Positions 26,026 to 36,795 of a stretch of DNA of 64,000 bases are shown piece after piece. The number at the start of each line of letters is the position of its first letter. Positions within the stretch are counted from its first letter, which is position 1. Under the pieces are notes generated by a model. It was not told where the DNA came from, did no database searches, and saw only the letters and a program-made list of their open reading frames with translations. A program made the position numbers and the translations under genes. The stretch is taken from NCBI RefSeq assembly GCF_009362735.1, contig NZ_WHNP01000004.1, forward strand, positions 62,001-126,000, written 5' to 3'. This DNA comes from Paraburkholderia franconis (GTDB taxonomy: Bacteria > Pseudomonadota > Gammaproteobacteria > Burkholderiales > Burkholderiaceae).

Positions 26026-27234
26026 TTGGCAGATCACGATCTGAAGCGGCTCAAAATCGACCGGCCGGCCGTCGCTACGGGCGGCCGCCGGCGCAACTGG
26101 ATCGGCTACGGGGCCGTCGCGCTGCTGCTTGCCGGCGCGCTCTTTGCCGGCCTGCGGCTCGCCGGGCCGCAGACCGTCGACACCACGACCGTGGTGTCCG
26201 CTTACCCTTCGCAAACCTACACGCTGCTCAACGCGACGGGCTACGTCGTGCCGCAGCGCAAGGCGGCCGTGGCGTCGAAGGCGCAAGGGCGGCTCGAATG
26301 GCTCGGCGTGCTCGAAGGCACGCGCGTCAAGCAGAACGAGGTGATCGCGCGGATCGAGAGCAATGACGTCGAGGCCGCACTCGCGCAGGCGAAGGCGCAG
26401 GTCAAGGTCGCGCAGGCCAATCTCGCGCTGCAGGAAGCGGAACTGAAGAACGCGGAAATCAATCTGCACCGCTCGGCGATCCTCGCGCCGAACGGCGCCA
26501 TTCCCGCTACCCAGTACGACGCCGATCTCGCACGCTACGACAAGGCGAAGGCGTCGATCGACAATAGCCGCGCCGCAATCGTGTCGGCGCAGGCGAACGC
26601 GCAGGCTGCGCAGGTCTCCGTCGATCAGACGGTGATCCGCGCGCCGTTCGACGGCGTGGTGATCGAAAAGCACGCGAACGTCGGCGACAACATCACGCCG
26701 TTTTCGCAGGCGTCCGACAGCAAGGGTGCCGTCGTGACGATCGCCGACATGGCAACGCTCGAAGTCGAGGCCGACGTCGCCGAATCGAACATCGCGAAGA
26801 TCACCGTCAACGAGCCGTGCGAGATCCAGCTCGACGCGCTGCCGGAGGTTCGCCTCGCGGGAAGCGTGTCGCGCATCGTGCCGACCGTCGACCGCTCGAA
26901 GGCGACCGTGCTCGTCAAGGTGCGTTTCGTCGATCGCGACGAACGCGTGCTGCCCGACATGAGCGCGAAGATTGCGTTCCTGTCGAAGCCCGTGCCGCCG
27001 CAGGACAGACAGCCGGTGGTCGCGGTGCAGCCGGCCGCCATCGTCGAGCGCGGCGGACGCAAGGTCGTGTTCGCTATCAGGGACGATGCCGTGCGCGAAG
27101 TGCCCGTCATGACGGGCGCGACGCTCGGCGAACTGGTCGCCGTCAGCGGAGTGCGTCCCGGCGACGTGCTCGTGCGCTCGCCCAACGAGCACATCAAGGA
27201 CGGCGCGAAAGTCACCGTGGCGAAGAAGCCGTGA
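26026..27234 (+). CDS. MacA/HlyD-type periplasmic adaptor subunit
   Basis: The 402-residue protein has an N-terminal membrane anchor (GYGAVALLLAGALFAGLRLA). A barrel-sandwich and lipoyl region follows (LLNATGYVVPQRKAAVASKAQGRL), then an alpha-helical hairpin with long Ala/Gln-rich helices, and a beta-barrel (FDGVVIEKHANVGDNITPF). The gene leads a four-gene operon with an ATPase and two FtsX-type permeases. The adaptor links them to an outer-membrane channel. The start is a TTG at 26026, without a strong ribosome binding site. No upstream ATG in frame was found, so it is the best but not a certain start. Confidence 0.85.
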   Translation: MADHDLKRLKIDRPAVATGGRRRNWIGYGAVALLLAGALFAGLRLAGPQTVDTTTVVSAYPSQTYTLLNATGYVVPQRKAAVASKAQGRLEWLGVLEGTRVKQNEVIARIESNDVEAALAQAKAQVKVAQANLALQEAELKNAEINLHRSAILAPNGAIPATQYDADLARYDKAKASIDNSRAAIVSAQANAQAAQVSVDQTVIRAPFDGVVIEKHANVGDNITPFSQASDSKGAVVTIADMATLEVEADVAESNIAKITVNEPCEIQLDALPEVRLAGSVSRIVPTVDRSKATVLVKVRFVDRDERVLPDMSAKIAFLSKPVPPQDRQPVVAVQPAAIVERGGRKVVFAIRDDAVREVPVMTGATLGELVAVSGVRPGDVLVRSPNEHIKDGAKVTVAKKP

Positions 27235-27239
27235 ACGAC

Positions 27240-27959
<720 letters not shown>

Positions 27960-27992
27960 AATGCCCAATGAAGCGCGCAATCGCAGGCTGCC

Positions 27993-29147
27993 ATGCATCT
28001 GCTGAAGCTGATCACGCGCAACGCGCTGCGTCACAAGCTGCGCACGATGCTGACCGTGCTCGGGCTGACGATCGCCGTGCTCGCGTATGGGCTGCTGCAT
28101 ACGGTGGTCGACGCGTGGTACGCGGGCGCGGCGGCGGCGTCGAATGCGCGGCTCGTCACGCGCAATGCGATCTCGCTCACGTTCCCGCTGCCGCTTAGCT
28201 ACGAAAACCGCATTCGAGGCGTCGACGGCGTGACGATGGTCGCGCGTTCGAGCTGGTTCGGCGGCATCTATCGCGAGCCGAAAAACTTCTTCGCGCAGTT
28301 CGCCGTGTCGGATAACTATCTGGACCTGTACCCGGAATTCATTCTGCCCGCGCAGCAGCGCAGCGATTACGAACGTGACCGCAAGGGCTGTCTGATCGGC
28401 AGGCAGCTTGCGAACGCGTTTGGCTTCAAGGTCGGCGACGTGATCCCCATCAAGGGCACGATCTATCCGGGCACGTGGGAATTCACGGTGCGCGGCATTC
28501 TCGATGGGCGCGACGAATCGACGATCACGCGCCAGCTGATTTTTCACTGGGACTATCTGAACGAAACGGTGCGCAAGATGCCGGGGCGCAAAGCCGATCA
28601 GGTCGGCGTGTACGTGCTCGGCATCGCTAGCCCCGACGATGCCGCCGCGATCTCGCGCAACGTCGACGCCGTGTTCAAGAACTCGCTCGCCGAAACGCTC
28701 ACGGAGACGGAGCAGGCATTCCAGCTCGGATTCGTCGCGATGTCGAATCAGATCATCGCGGCCATTCGTCTCGTGTCGTATGTGGTGATCGTGATCATCA
28801 TGGCCGTGATGGCGAATGCAATGGCGATGAGCGCGCGCGAGCGCACCGTCGAATACGCGACGCTCAAGGCGCTCGGCTTCGGGCCTGGCTTTCTCGCGCT
28901 GCTGATGTTCGGCGAATCGGTGACGATCAGCGCGGTGGGCGGCGCGCTCGGCATGCTCGCGACGCCGCCCGCCGCGAGCTTCTTCAAGCAGGCGACGGGC
29001 GGCGTGTTTCCCGTGTTCGTCGTATCGCACCAGACGATGCTGTTGCAGGCCGCGTGCGCGCTCGCCGTCGGGCTCGCTGCCGCGATCATTCCGGCGATGC
29101 AGGCGGCGCGCGTGCGAATCGTCGAAGGCCTGCGGGCAATCGGCTAG
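27993..29147 (+). CDS. FtsX-family ABC permease 1
   Basis: The 384-residue protein has one N-terminal membrane helix ([20 protein letters not shown]), a large periplasmic MacB-like domain of about 200 residues, and three C-terminal helices in the FtsX motif ([25 protein letters not shown]). The start at 27993 follows the ATPase by 33 bp. It presumably pairs with the second permease to make a heterodimer moved by one ATPase, as in MacB-like exporters that work by mechanotransmission. Confidence 0.87.
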   Translation: MHLLKLITRNALRHKLRTMLTVLGLTIAVLAYGLLHTVVDAWYAGAAAASNARLVTRNAISLTFPLPLSYENRIRGVDGVTMVARSSWFGGIYREPKNFFAQFAVSDNYLDLYPEFILPAQQRSDYERDRKGCLIGRQLANAFGFKVGDVIPIKGTIYPGTWEFTVRGILDGRDESTITRQLIFHWDYLNETVRKMPGRKADQVGVYVLGIASPDDAAAISRNVDAVFKNSLAETLTETEQAFQLGFVAMSNQIIAAIRLVSYVVIVIIMAVMANAMAMSARERTVEYATLKALGFGPGFLALLMFGESVTISAVGGALGMLATPPAASFFKQATGGVFPVFVVSHQTMLLQAACALAVGLAAAIIPAMQAARVRIVEGLRAIG

Positions 29148-29161
29148 AGGCGAGGTCTATC

Positions 29162-30328
29162 GTGGCGATCCCGCTCTCGTACATCGCTCGCAACCTGTGG
29201 ACGCGCCGTCTGACCACGGCGCTCACCGCGAGTGGACTCGCGCTCGTCGTGTTCGTGTTCGCGACCGTGCTGATGCTCGATGCGGGCCTCAAGAAAACGC
29301 TCGTTTCGACGGGCGAAGAGGACAACGTCGTGGTGATCCGCAAGGGCGCCGAAACGGAAGTGCAGAGCGCGATCGACCGCGCTCAGGCCAACGTGATCGA
29401 AATGCATCCTGCCGTTGCGATGGGCAGCGATGGCAGGCGCATGGCGTCGAAAGAATCCGTCGTGCTGATTTCGCTGCTGAAGCTCAGCACGGGCAAACCG
29501 TCGAACGTCGTGATACGCGGCGTGTCGCCCGCCGGCATGAGCTTGCGGCCGCAAGTGAAGCTCGCGTCGGGGCGCATGTTCAGTCCCGGCTCGTCGGAGA
29601 TCATCGTCGGCAGCGGCGTCGCGAAGAGCTTCAGCGGCACACAGCCGGGCGAGCATTTGCACTTCGCGCAGCGCGACTGGACGGTGGTCGGCACGTTCGA
29701 TGCCGGTGGCAGCGGCTTCGATTCGGAAATCTGGGGCGACGTCGATCAGCTGATGCAATCGTTTCGCCGCACCAGTTATTCGTCGATGGTGGTGCGCCTT
29801 GCGCAGTCCGATCAGTTCGATGGCTTCAAACAGGATCTCGACGTCGATCCGCGCCTCGCCGATGAAGCGAAGCGCGAGCAGACGTTCTACAGCGACCAGT
29901 CGAAGGCGCTCTCGACGTTCATCAACATTCTCGGCTTCACGCTGTCGACGATCTTTTCGATCGCCGCGATGATCGGCGCGATGATCACGATGTATGCGTC
30001 CGTCGCGAATCGCGTGGCGGAGATCGGCACGTTGCGCGCGCTCGGCTTCAGGCGCTCGAACGTGCTCGCCGCGTTTCTCGTCGAAGCGATGTTGCTCGGA
30101 TTCGTCGGCGGCATGGCGGGCCTGGGCTGCGCGGCCTTCATGCAGTTCGCGTCGTTTTCGACGACCAACTTCCAGACCTTCGCGGACCTGTCGTTCCGCT
30201 TCATCCTGACGCCCGCCATCGTCGTGAAGACGCTCGCGTTTTCGATGACGATGGGACTCGTCGGCGGATTCCTGCCCGCGATGCGCGCCGCGCGTATGAG
30301 CATCGTCGATGCCCTCCGCGCACGTTGA
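29162..30328 (+). CDS. FtsX-family ABC permease 2
   Basis: This 388-residue protein has the same plan as the preceding permease (N-terminal helix, large periplasmic domain, three C-terminal helices with GTLRALGFRRSNVLAAFLVEAMLLG) but differs clearly in sequence. The start is the GTG at 29162, preceded by GAGG and 14 bp after the first permease. Two unlike permeases with one ATPase and one adaptor suggest a dedicated exporter, not a simple MacAB. The substrate is unknown, and no outer-membrane TolC gene is nearby. Confidence 0.87.
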   Translation: MAIPLSYIARNLWTRRLTTALTASGLALVVFVFATVLMLDAGLKKTLVSTGEEDNVVVIRKGAETEVQSAIDRAQANVIEMHPAVAMGSDGRRMASKESVVLISLLKLSTGKPSNVVIRGVSPAGMSLRPQVKLASGRMFSPGSSEIIVGSGVAKSFSGTQPGEHLHFAQRDWTVVGTFDAGGSGFDSEIWGDVDQLMQSFRRTSYSSMVVRLAQSDQFDGFKQDLDVDPRLADEAKREQTFYSDQSKALSTFINILGFTLSTIFSIAAMIGAMITMYASVANRVAEIGTLRALGFRRSNVLAAFLVEAMLLGFVGGMAGLGCAAFMQFASFSTTNFQTFADLSFRFILTPAIVVKTLAFSMTMGLVGGFLPAMRAARMSIVDALRAR

Positions 30329-30336
30329 GCGCGTTT

Positions 30337-30358
30337 CGCTCCGCCGACGAGCGGAGCG
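30337..30358. terminator. Hairpin between convergent genes
   Basis: The arms CGCTCCGC and GCGGAGCG pair perfectly over a 6-nt loop, directly after the exporter operon and overlapping the border of the convergent YciI gene. The T-run is short. Confidence 0.5.
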
Positions 30359-30796
30359 TTACTTCGCCTTGTGCGCCTGCCGTTCGATATCGGCCCGCAA
30401 GCGGTCTTCCTGTTCGCGCAGCTCGGGCGTGAACTCGGCGCCGAAATCGTCGGCTTCGAATATCTGACGGATTTCGATTTCCGATTCGCCTTCCATCGGG
30501 TTCGGGCAGCGCCGGACCCATTCGACGGCTTCTTCCATCGACTTCACCTGCCACAGCCAGAAGCCGGCGATCAGTTCCTTCGTTTCCGCGAACGGACCGT
30601 CGATCACGGTGCGCTGCGGGCCCGAAAAGCGCACGCGCTTGCCACGCGAGCTGGGATGCAGGCCTTCGCCCGCGAGCATCACGCCCGCCTTCACGAGTTC
30701 TTCGTTGAAGTTGCCCATGGCGGCCAGAAGTTCGGTATCCGGCATCTTGCCGGCTTCCGAATCGCTCGTGGCCTTGACGATCACCATCACTTTCAT
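30359..30796 (-). CDS. YciI/DGPF-domain protein
   Basis: This 145-residue protein starts MKVMVIVKATSDSEAGKMPD and contains DGPFAETKELIAGFW, the DGPF signature that names this YciI-like family (often next to ECF sigma factors). The fold is a ferredoxin-like beta-alpha sandwich. Family functions are poorly known, and no ECF sigma gene is next to it here. It ends a few bases from the exporter's convergent end, and a purine-rich site precedes its start. Confidence 0.85.
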   Translation of the reverse strand: MKVMVIVKATSDSEAGKMPDTELLAAMGNFNEELVKAGVMLAGEGLHPSSRGKRVRFSGPQRTVIDGPFAETKELIAGFWLWQVKSMEEAVEWVRRCPNPMEGESEIEIRQIFEADDFGAEFTPELREQEDRLRADIERQAHKAK

Positions 30797-30912
30797 CGTT
30801 GCTTCTCCTCGAATGGGTTGTCGAAGCCGCGATCAGGCGGCTTTCATCGTTACGACGATCGACGATAGCTGAAATCGACAGCGTGCGAACGTTTGACGAT
30901 CGTCGGACGGGT

Positions 30913-31968
30913 TCAGTTCGCTCGCTCCGTTCGACGCGTTTTGTCCGCTGATTTCCGCTTCGGCGTCGATGTGCGTGGCGCTTTCGCCGCCGTCTTCTTC
31001 GATACAGCGGGCACCTGTTTCGCGCTCGCCTTGCGCCTGATCGTCGCGTCGGCCGCTTTTGCCGCTTCGGTCCGGTTCATGTCGGCCCATTCGCGGATCA
31101 TCGCGATCAGTGCGCGCAATCCGGCGGGCACATGCCGCCGCCCCGGATAGTACAGGCACAGTCCGTCGAGCGGCGGCGTCCAGTCTTCGAGCACGCGCAC
31201 GAGCCTGCCCGCTTCGAGATCCGCCGCGAGCGTCCATTCCGTCAGGTACGTGAGGCCGAGACCGGCGCGCGCGGCGGCGAGCATCAGGCCAGGTTCGTCG
31301 AGCGTGAGCGCGCCTTTGCCGTCGATGCGCAGCGTCTGTCCGTGGCGCTCGAATTCCCACTGATAGATCGCGCCGCTTGGCAGACGCGTGCGGATGCAGT
31401 CGTGCTGATGGAGATCGGCGGGCGTGCGCGGCGGCTTGTGCTGCGCGAAGTACGCGGGACTGCCCGCCACGGCGAAACGCTGCTTGTCGCCGAACGGCAC
31501 GGCGATCATGTCTTGCGGTACCGTTTCCGCGAGACGGATGCCCGCATCGAACCCTTCGACCACGATGTCGATCAGCCGGCCTTCCGTGACGATGTCGAGC
31601 TTCATCTCCGGATAGCGCTGCAGAAACGCGATGAAAACGGGCATCGCCTGATGCGCGGCGCCCACCGATGTGTTGATGCGCAGCGTGCCGCTCGGCGTAT
31701 CGCGGAAGCTGCCCGCCTGTTCGAGCGCGACGCGGATCGTCGAAAGCGCGGGCGCGACGCTGTCGACGAATTGAGCGCCCGCTTCGGACAGCGACACGCT
31801 GCGCGTCGTCCGGTTGAAGAGCCGCACGCCGATGCGCGCTTCGAGGGACGCGACGGCATGACTGAGCGCCGACGTCGACACGCCCAGATCATTGGCGGCC
31901 GCACGGAAGCTGCGATGACGCGAGACGGCCAGCACCGCTTCCAGTTCGCCGAGTCCTGTGGTTTTCAT
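30913..31968 (-). CDS. LysR-family regulator with lysine/alanine-rich tail
   Basis: The 351-residue protein has a canonical LTTR helix-turn-helix (FRAAANDLGVSTSALSHAVASLEARIG) and effector domain. LYYPGRRHVPAGLRALIAMIREW marks the normal end near residue 300. About 50 more residues follow, rich in Lys, Ala, Arg and Ser (TIRRKASAKQVPAVSKKTAA, then PKRKSADKTRR), resembling histone H1-like tails of bacterial DNA-binding proteins. It is divergent from the aldehyde dehydrogenase gene with 101 bp between starts, so it probably regulates that gene. Confidence 0.88.
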   Translation of the reverse strand: MKTTGLGELEAVLAVSRHRSFRAAANDLGVSTSALSHAVASLEARIGVRLFNRTTRSVSLSEAGAQFVDSVAPALSTIRVALEQAGSFRDTPSGTLRINTSVGAAHQAMPVFIAFLQRYPEMKLDIVTEGRLIDIVVEGFDAGIRLAETVPQDMIAVPFGDKQRFAVAGSPAYFAQHKPPRTPADLHQHDCIRTRLPSGAIYQWEFERHGQTLRIDGKGALTLDEPGLMLAAARAGLGLTYLTEWTLAADLEAGRLVRVLEDWTPPLDGLCLYYPGRRHVPAGLRALIAMIREWADMNRTEAAKAADATIRRKASAKQVPAVSKKTAAKAPRTSTPKRKSADKTRRTERAN

Positions 31969-32069
31969 TATCCTGTTTCGCTCAATAGGTCATGCCTGAT
32001 TGTACGGCTAGTCCGTTCAATGCGGCGCCGCTATCGTATGCCACTAAACGTGTGTTACGGGACAGACAG

Positions 32070-33491
32070 ATGCAGACAATCGACAGGATCTATATCAACG
32101 GCGCGTTCGTCACGCCGCATGGCGAAGAGATGTTCGACCTCTTCAATCCGGCGACGGAGAGCGTGATCGGCCGCGTGCGTCTCGCCGACGCGAAGGATGC
32201 GCGCGATGCGATCGCGGCGGCGAAGCGCGCATTCGCGTCGTTTTCACGCACAGGCAAGCGCGAGCGCATCGACATGCTCAAGCGCATGCACGCCGCCATC
32301 GTTGCGAAAGAGGACGAGCTATACGAGGCGATCGTCGACGAATACGGCGCGCCCGTGTCGCGCGGCCGCTGGATGGCGCAGCATGCGAGCAGTGTGCTGC
32401 TCGAAGCGGCGAAGGTGCTGGAAGGCTACGAGTTCACGCGGCGCGCGGGCACGGCCGAAGTGACGATGGAGCCGCTCGGCGTCGCCGGCTTGATCACGCC
32501 CTGGAACAGCAACGCGGGCTTTATCTGCGGGAAGCTCGCGGCCGCGCTGGCGGCGGGCTGCACGGCCGTCATCAAGCCCAGTGAGATGAGCGCGATCCAG
32601 ACGCGCATCGTGACGCAAGCGCTGCATGCAGCGGACTTGCCGCCCGGCGTGTTCAACATCGTCACGGGGCGCGGCGAGACCGTCGGCGCGCAGATCAGCT
32701 CGCATCCGGACGTCGCGAAGCTATCCTTCACGGGGTCGACGGCCGTCGGCAAGACGATCCTGCGCACGGGCGCCGACACGCTGAAGCGCGTGACGCTGGA
32801 ACTCGGCGGAAAGTCACCCGTCGTCGTGCTCGACGACGCCGACTTCGATCAGATCGTGCCGCTCGCGATTCAGGCGGGCTTCATGAACAGCGGCCAGGCG
32901 TGCATCGCGGGCACGCGCATTCTCGTGCCGCAGCAGCGTCTCGCGGAGTTCGAGGCCCGCGTGCGCGACGAAGTGGCGCGTACGCAGTCAGGCGACCCGC
33001 GCGATCCACGCACGACGATCGGCCCGATGGTCAGCCAGAAGCAATGGGAGCGCGTGCAGCGCTATATCCGCATCGGCATCGACGAGGGCGCGCGTCTGAT
33101 CGCAGGCGGCGAGGGGCGTCCCGATGGTCTCGATGCGGGCTGGTTCGTGCGGCCGACCGTCTTTACCGACGTCACCAACGACATGACGATCGCGCGCGAG
33201 GAAATCTTCGGCCCCGTGCTGTCGATCATCGCGTACCGCGATACCGAAGAAGCGATCGCAATTGCCAACGATACGAACTACGGCCTGCAGGCCTATGTGT
33301 TCTCGCAGGACGCAAAGCGCGCGCGGGACGTGGCGTCGCGCATTGTCGCGGGTCGCGTGCTCGTCAACACGCTTGCGCATGAGCCCGCCGCGCCGTTCGG
33401 CGGATTCAGGCAGTCGGGCATCGGGCGCGAGTACGGCACGTTCGGACTCGAAGCGTTTCTCGAACCGAAGGCGGTGCTCGGCGTGCTGTGA
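32070..33491 (+). CDS. NAD(P)-dependent aldehyde dehydrogenase
   Basis: This 473-residue ALDH has the binding motif PLGVAGLITPWNSN, KPSEMSAIQT, GSTAVGKTI, catalytic Glu in LELGGKSP and catalytic Cys in NSGQACIAGTR. EEIFGPVLSIIAYRD and PFGGFRQSGIGREYG follow. The ATG at 32070 gives the usual length. It oxidises an aldehyde to the acid. The exact substrate is not recognisable. It is divergent from a LysR gene that probably controls it, and it stands alone as a one-gene unit. Confidence 0.9.
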   Translation: MQTIDRIYINGAFVTPHGEEMFDLFNPATESVIGRVRLADAKDARDAIAAAKRAFASFSRTGKRERIDMLKRMHAAIVAKEDELYEAIVDEYGAPVSRGRWMAQHASSVLLEAAKVLEGYEFTRRAGTAEVTMEPLGVAGLITPWNSNAGFICGKLAAALAAGCTAVIKPSEMSAIQTRIVTQALHAADLPPGVFNIVTGRGETVGAQISSHPDVAKLSFTGSTAVGKTILRTGADTLKRVTLELGGKSPVVVLDDADFDQIVPLAIQAGFMNSGQACIAGTRILVPQQRLAEFEARVRDEVARTQSGDPRDPRTTIGPMVSQKQWERVQRYIRIGIDEGARLIAGGEGRPDGLDAGWFVRPTVFTDVTNDMTIAREEIFGPVLSIIAYRDTEEAIAIANDTNYGLQAYVFSQDAKRARDVASRIVAGRVLVNTLAHEPAAPFGGFRQSGIGREYGTFGLEAFLEPKAVLGVL

Positions 33492-33716
33492 AGGGGGCAT
33501 CACAGCACACTGATGCGGACTGCGGCGGTGAAGGACGATACGCCTTTCGCCGCGTTTCGTTGTGTGTCGCGCGCCGTGCCGCGCGTTAGCGTTCTGCGTC
33601 GGATAGTGGGAATGCAAGTGCGCTGCGCGTTTGCACAAACGTTCAAGACTGTGCGCAGTCGCGAGCACTACGCTGAGTCCCGTACGGATGATCCGGGTAT
33701 TCAGCGCGAGGACGAC

Positions 33717-34208
33717 ATGTCGGCTTCAATCACGCATCAAGTGCTTCCCTCAATTCGCGAAGCCGTTTTTCCGGCCGATACGGCGCCTCTTGTCGCGATC
33801 GTTCGCGAGTACGTGCAATGGCTCGACATGGACCTGTCGTATCGCGGCTTCGAACGTGAAATGCAGTCTTTCGAGCAGACATACGCGTTGCCATCGGGCA
33901 TGTTCTTCGTCGCGGAAGCAGACGGCGATTTAGCGGGCTGCGTGGGACTGCTGCGTCATTCAAATGAAATTGCCGAAGTGAAGCGGCTTTATGTGCGTCC
34001 TGCATATCGTGGTCTGTCGCTTGGAGAGCAACTCGTTGCATCGGTGATCGGCAAAGCGAAGGCGCTGGAATATGCGAAGCTCGTGCTCGATTCGGTTCCT
34101 CAAACGGCCTTCGCGCAGCGTTTGTACGAACGCATGGGGTTTACCGAAACGGCCGCCTACTATGCGAATCCCGTTGCAGGGACTCGCTTTCTCGAACTCG
34201 TTCTCTGA
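33717..34208 (+). CDS. GNAT-family N-acetyltransferase
   Basis: This 163-residue protein has the GNAT acetyl-CoA pocket motif AEVKRLYVRPAYRGLSLGEQLV and the C-terminal RLYERMGFTET. The ATG at 33717 follows GCGAGGACGAC, and readings to 33513 have no support. GNAT enzymes move an acetyl group to amines, antibiotics or peptide ends. The acceptor is unknown. Confidence 0.87.
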   Translation: MSASITHQVLPSIREAVFPADTAPLVAIVREYVQWLDMDLSYRGFEREMQSFEQTYALPSGMFFVAEADGDLAGCVGLLRHSNEIAEVKRLYVRPAYRGLSLGEQLVASVIGKAKALEYAKLVLDSVPQTAFAQRLYERMGFTETAAYYANPVAGTRFLELVL

Positions 34209-34442
34209 AGGGGAAGGAGGACGTGCTCGATCGCTCTCGATCTCACGCTGAGAGAGCATGAGCTTGCACCCGCGACGCAATTGACATTTGATGCAGACGG
34301 TTCGCGCTCGCGAGGCGTGCAATTGTCAAATGCAGCATCAGTCGATGCCAACGTGCATCGCTGTTTTCATATGAAGTATCAACCTCGGGCCAGAGTTGCC
34401 GTTATACATCGGCAGAGTCACCGGAACTGGCCTGAGCTAATA

Positions 34443-36785
34443 ATGCTTTCCTCCCTAACGGATCGGACGTCCGACGCCGGATTGCAACACCGGTTTCACC
34501 GACGTTCACTGGAACATCAGCGACCCCTTGCGACCATGACGATGGCGTTTACCGTCGTCGCATTCGTGGCGTTCGCGTTCGCACGCTGCTTCGCGACGGG
34601 GCCGGCCGTGCCGCTCATCTGGCGGCTTGGGTGCGCCGCGTGCCTTGCGCTGCTCGTCGCCGCGATTGCCCGCGCGAAGACCACATCGCAATTCGGCGCG
34701 ATCGGCGTCGCGTATATGCTCGTGCTGCTCGCGGGGCTCGCGTTGAATGTCGACGGGCTCGACGTGCCGTTGGTGTGGGTGCTGCCCGCAATGGTGGCGA
34801 TTCCCGTCTGCGCGGCGCCGCTGTGGCTCAAGCCAATGCATTTTTTCATCGGCAGCGCGCTCTTTTGCGCAACGGGTGTGCCGCTGCTGATGAGCTTGCC
34901 GCGCGCGCAAGGCGATGCGAGCGTCGCGTGGTGGATGTGGCTCGCCATCGCGCTGCCGACGGCCGCCGTGTTTCATTTCGGCTTTTACCGCTTCAGACGC
35001 AATCACTTTCTGCTCGAAGACCGCCTCGCGCGCCTTGCCGCAACCGATCCGCTGACCGGACTGCACAACCGCCGTGCGTTTCTCGACCAGGCGGCGATGC
35101 GTCTGTCGAAGCTGGATGGCGATGCGACAGTGAGCGCCGTCTTTCTCGACATCGATCACTTCAAGTCGCTGAACGACCGGTTCGGCCATGCAGTCGGCGA
35201 TCAGGCGCTGTCGAACGTCGCGCGCGTGCTGAAGGAGATGACGACGCCGGCCGACATCGTGGGCCGCATCGGTGGAGAAGAATTCGTGCTGCTGCACGAC
35301 GCGGCCTTGCGTCCCGCCGCGCAGCTCGCTGAAACGTTGCGCAGCGCGATCGGCCGCATTGCGCGTCCCGATGGCCTCTTGAGCGCGAGCTTCGGCGTTG
35401 CGCAATACCGGCGCGGCGAGAGCATGATGGCGCTGCTCGATCGCGCCGACGAGGCCTTGCTGCGAGCGAAGCATACGGGGCGCGACTGCGTGTGCGTCGA
35501 ACGCGCGGCGCCCGTCGATCCCGTGCGTCTCACATGGGCGCATGATCTCGTGGACGGCGCGTCGTCGGAGCCGCTTCGCCAGTTGTGGGACGATTTCTGG
35601 CTGAACTCGCACTTCCAGCCGCTCTACAGCCTTTCGCACCAGAAGCAGGTTGGTTTCGAGGCGTTGTTGCGCGGCGAGCGCGAGGACGGCTCGCACGTGC
35701 CGCCCGCCGTGCTGTTCTCGCCGAGGCCGTTCAGCGATCAGGGCGATCTCGACCGCACGAGCCACGCATTGCATCTCGGTAATGCGCGCCGCCTGATTCC
35801 CGACGACGCATGGCTCTTTCTCAACATCCTGCCTGCCACTTTCATCGCCGACGGCTATGCCGGTCAGCTTGCGCAGCTCGTAGGCTCAGCGGGGCTCGCG
35901 CCGGATCGCGTGGTGCTCGAACTGCTGGAGTCGCACGGCGGCAGCGTCGACGACATGTCGCGCGCGGCAGGGCAGTATCGCGAGCACGGCTTTCTGATTG
36001 CCGTCGACGATTTCGGCGCGGGCCACTCGAACCTCGATCGTCTGCTGCGCATCCGGCCCGATCTCGTGAAGCTCGACGGCGAGCTGATACGCGCAACAAG
36101 CCCGGGCGTCGAGCAGCCGATCTTGCCGAAGCTCGTCTCGCTGCTGCATCAGGCGGGCATGCTGGTCGTGGTGGAAGGCGTCGAGACGACGGAGCAGCTG
36201 ATTCTCGCCGTCGAATCGAACGTCGACTTCGCGCAAGGCTTTCTGCTTGGCCGGCCGTCGCCGTCCATCACGCCGCCCGATGCCGTGCACCGGCGCATCG
36301 ATCACGCATTCGATGTGATCGCGCAAGGGCGCGCGCATCAGCATGCGCTGTTCGAATCGGAAGTGCGGCCGTACCGGCAGGCGCTCGATGCGGGCGTCGA
36401 CGCATGGCTCAAAGGCGTGCCGCTCGACGAAGCGTTCCGCGATCTTGCGCAACTGGAGCTATGCGTCAGCTGCTTCGTGCTCGACGATACGGGGCGGCAG
36501 ATCGGACAGGAAGTGATGGGCAGGGCGTCGGCGGTCGAAGGCGGGTCGCTGTATCCCGTCGCGAATCCGCGCGATGCGCGCTGGGATCATCGGCCGTATT
36601 TCCGCAATGCCGTGCTGCGTCCGGGCGTGCCCGTCACGAGCAGCCCGTATCTGTCGCTCGCGAGCGGCAGGCCGTGCATCGCGGTGACGGTCGCGTTGCA
36701 GTCGCCCGAGGGGCGCTGCGTGGTCGGCGCGGAACTGGACTGGTCGCTGCGGCGTCTGCCGTGGCCGACGGCCGAGCAATGGTGA
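34443..36785 (+). CDS. Membrane GGDEF-EAL protein with C-terminal sensor domain
   Basis: The protein has 780 residues. About six membrane segments lie at residues 30-180. The GGDEF domain at about 195-355 has DIDHFKSLNDRFGHAVGD and active-site GGEEF, but no RxxD inhibitory site. The EAL domain at about 385-610 has FEALLRGER, LELLES, DDFGAGHSN and EGVET, so it may cut c-di-GMP, though KLDGELI differs from the KIDxxF consensus. The last 170 residues resemble the EAL-linked PAS/Cache-like domain of YkuI (CVSCFVLDDTGRQIGQEVMG, then HRPYFRNAVLRPG). It may switch between making and destroying c-di-GMP. The start at 34443 is supported by sequence type more than by its ribosome site. Confidence 0.88.
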   Translation: MLSSLTDRTSDAGLQHRFHRRSLEHQRPLATMTMAFTVVAFVAFAFARCFATGPAVPLIWRLGCAACLALLVAAIARAKTTSQFGAIGVAYMLVLLAGLALNVDGLDVPLVWVLPAMVAIPVCAAPLWLKPMHFFIGSALFCATGVPLLMSLPRAQGDASVAWWMWLAIALPTAAVFHFGFYRFRRNHFLLEDRLARLAATDPLTGLHNRRAFLDQAAMRLSKLDGDATVSAVFLDIDHFKSLNDRFGHAVGDQALSNVARVLKEMTTPADIVGRIGGEEFVLLHDAALRPAAQLAETLRSAIGRIARPDGLLSASFGVAQYRRGESMMALLDRADEALLRAKHTGRDCVCVERAAPVDPVRLTWAHDLVDGASSEPLRQLWDDFWLNSHFQPLYSLSHQKQVGFEALLRGEREDGSHVPPAVLFSPRPFSDQGDLDRTSHALHLGNARRLIPDDAWLFLNILPATFIADGYAGQLAQLVGSAGLAPDRVVLELLESHGGSVDDMSRAAGQYREHGFLIAVDDFGAGHSNLDRLLRIRPDLVKLDGELIRATSPGVEQPILPKLVSLLHQAGMLVVVEGVETTEQLILAVESNVDFAQGFLLGRPSPSITPPDAVHRRIDHAFDVIAQGRAHQHALFESEVRPYRQALDAGVDAWLKGVPLDEAFRDLAQLELCVSCFVLDDTGRQIGQEVMGRASAVEGGSLYPVANPRDARWDHRPYFRNAVLRPGVPVTSSPYLSLASGRPCIAVTVALQSPEGRCVVGAELDWSLRRLPWPTAEQW

Positions 36786-36795
36786 TACGTCGCGC

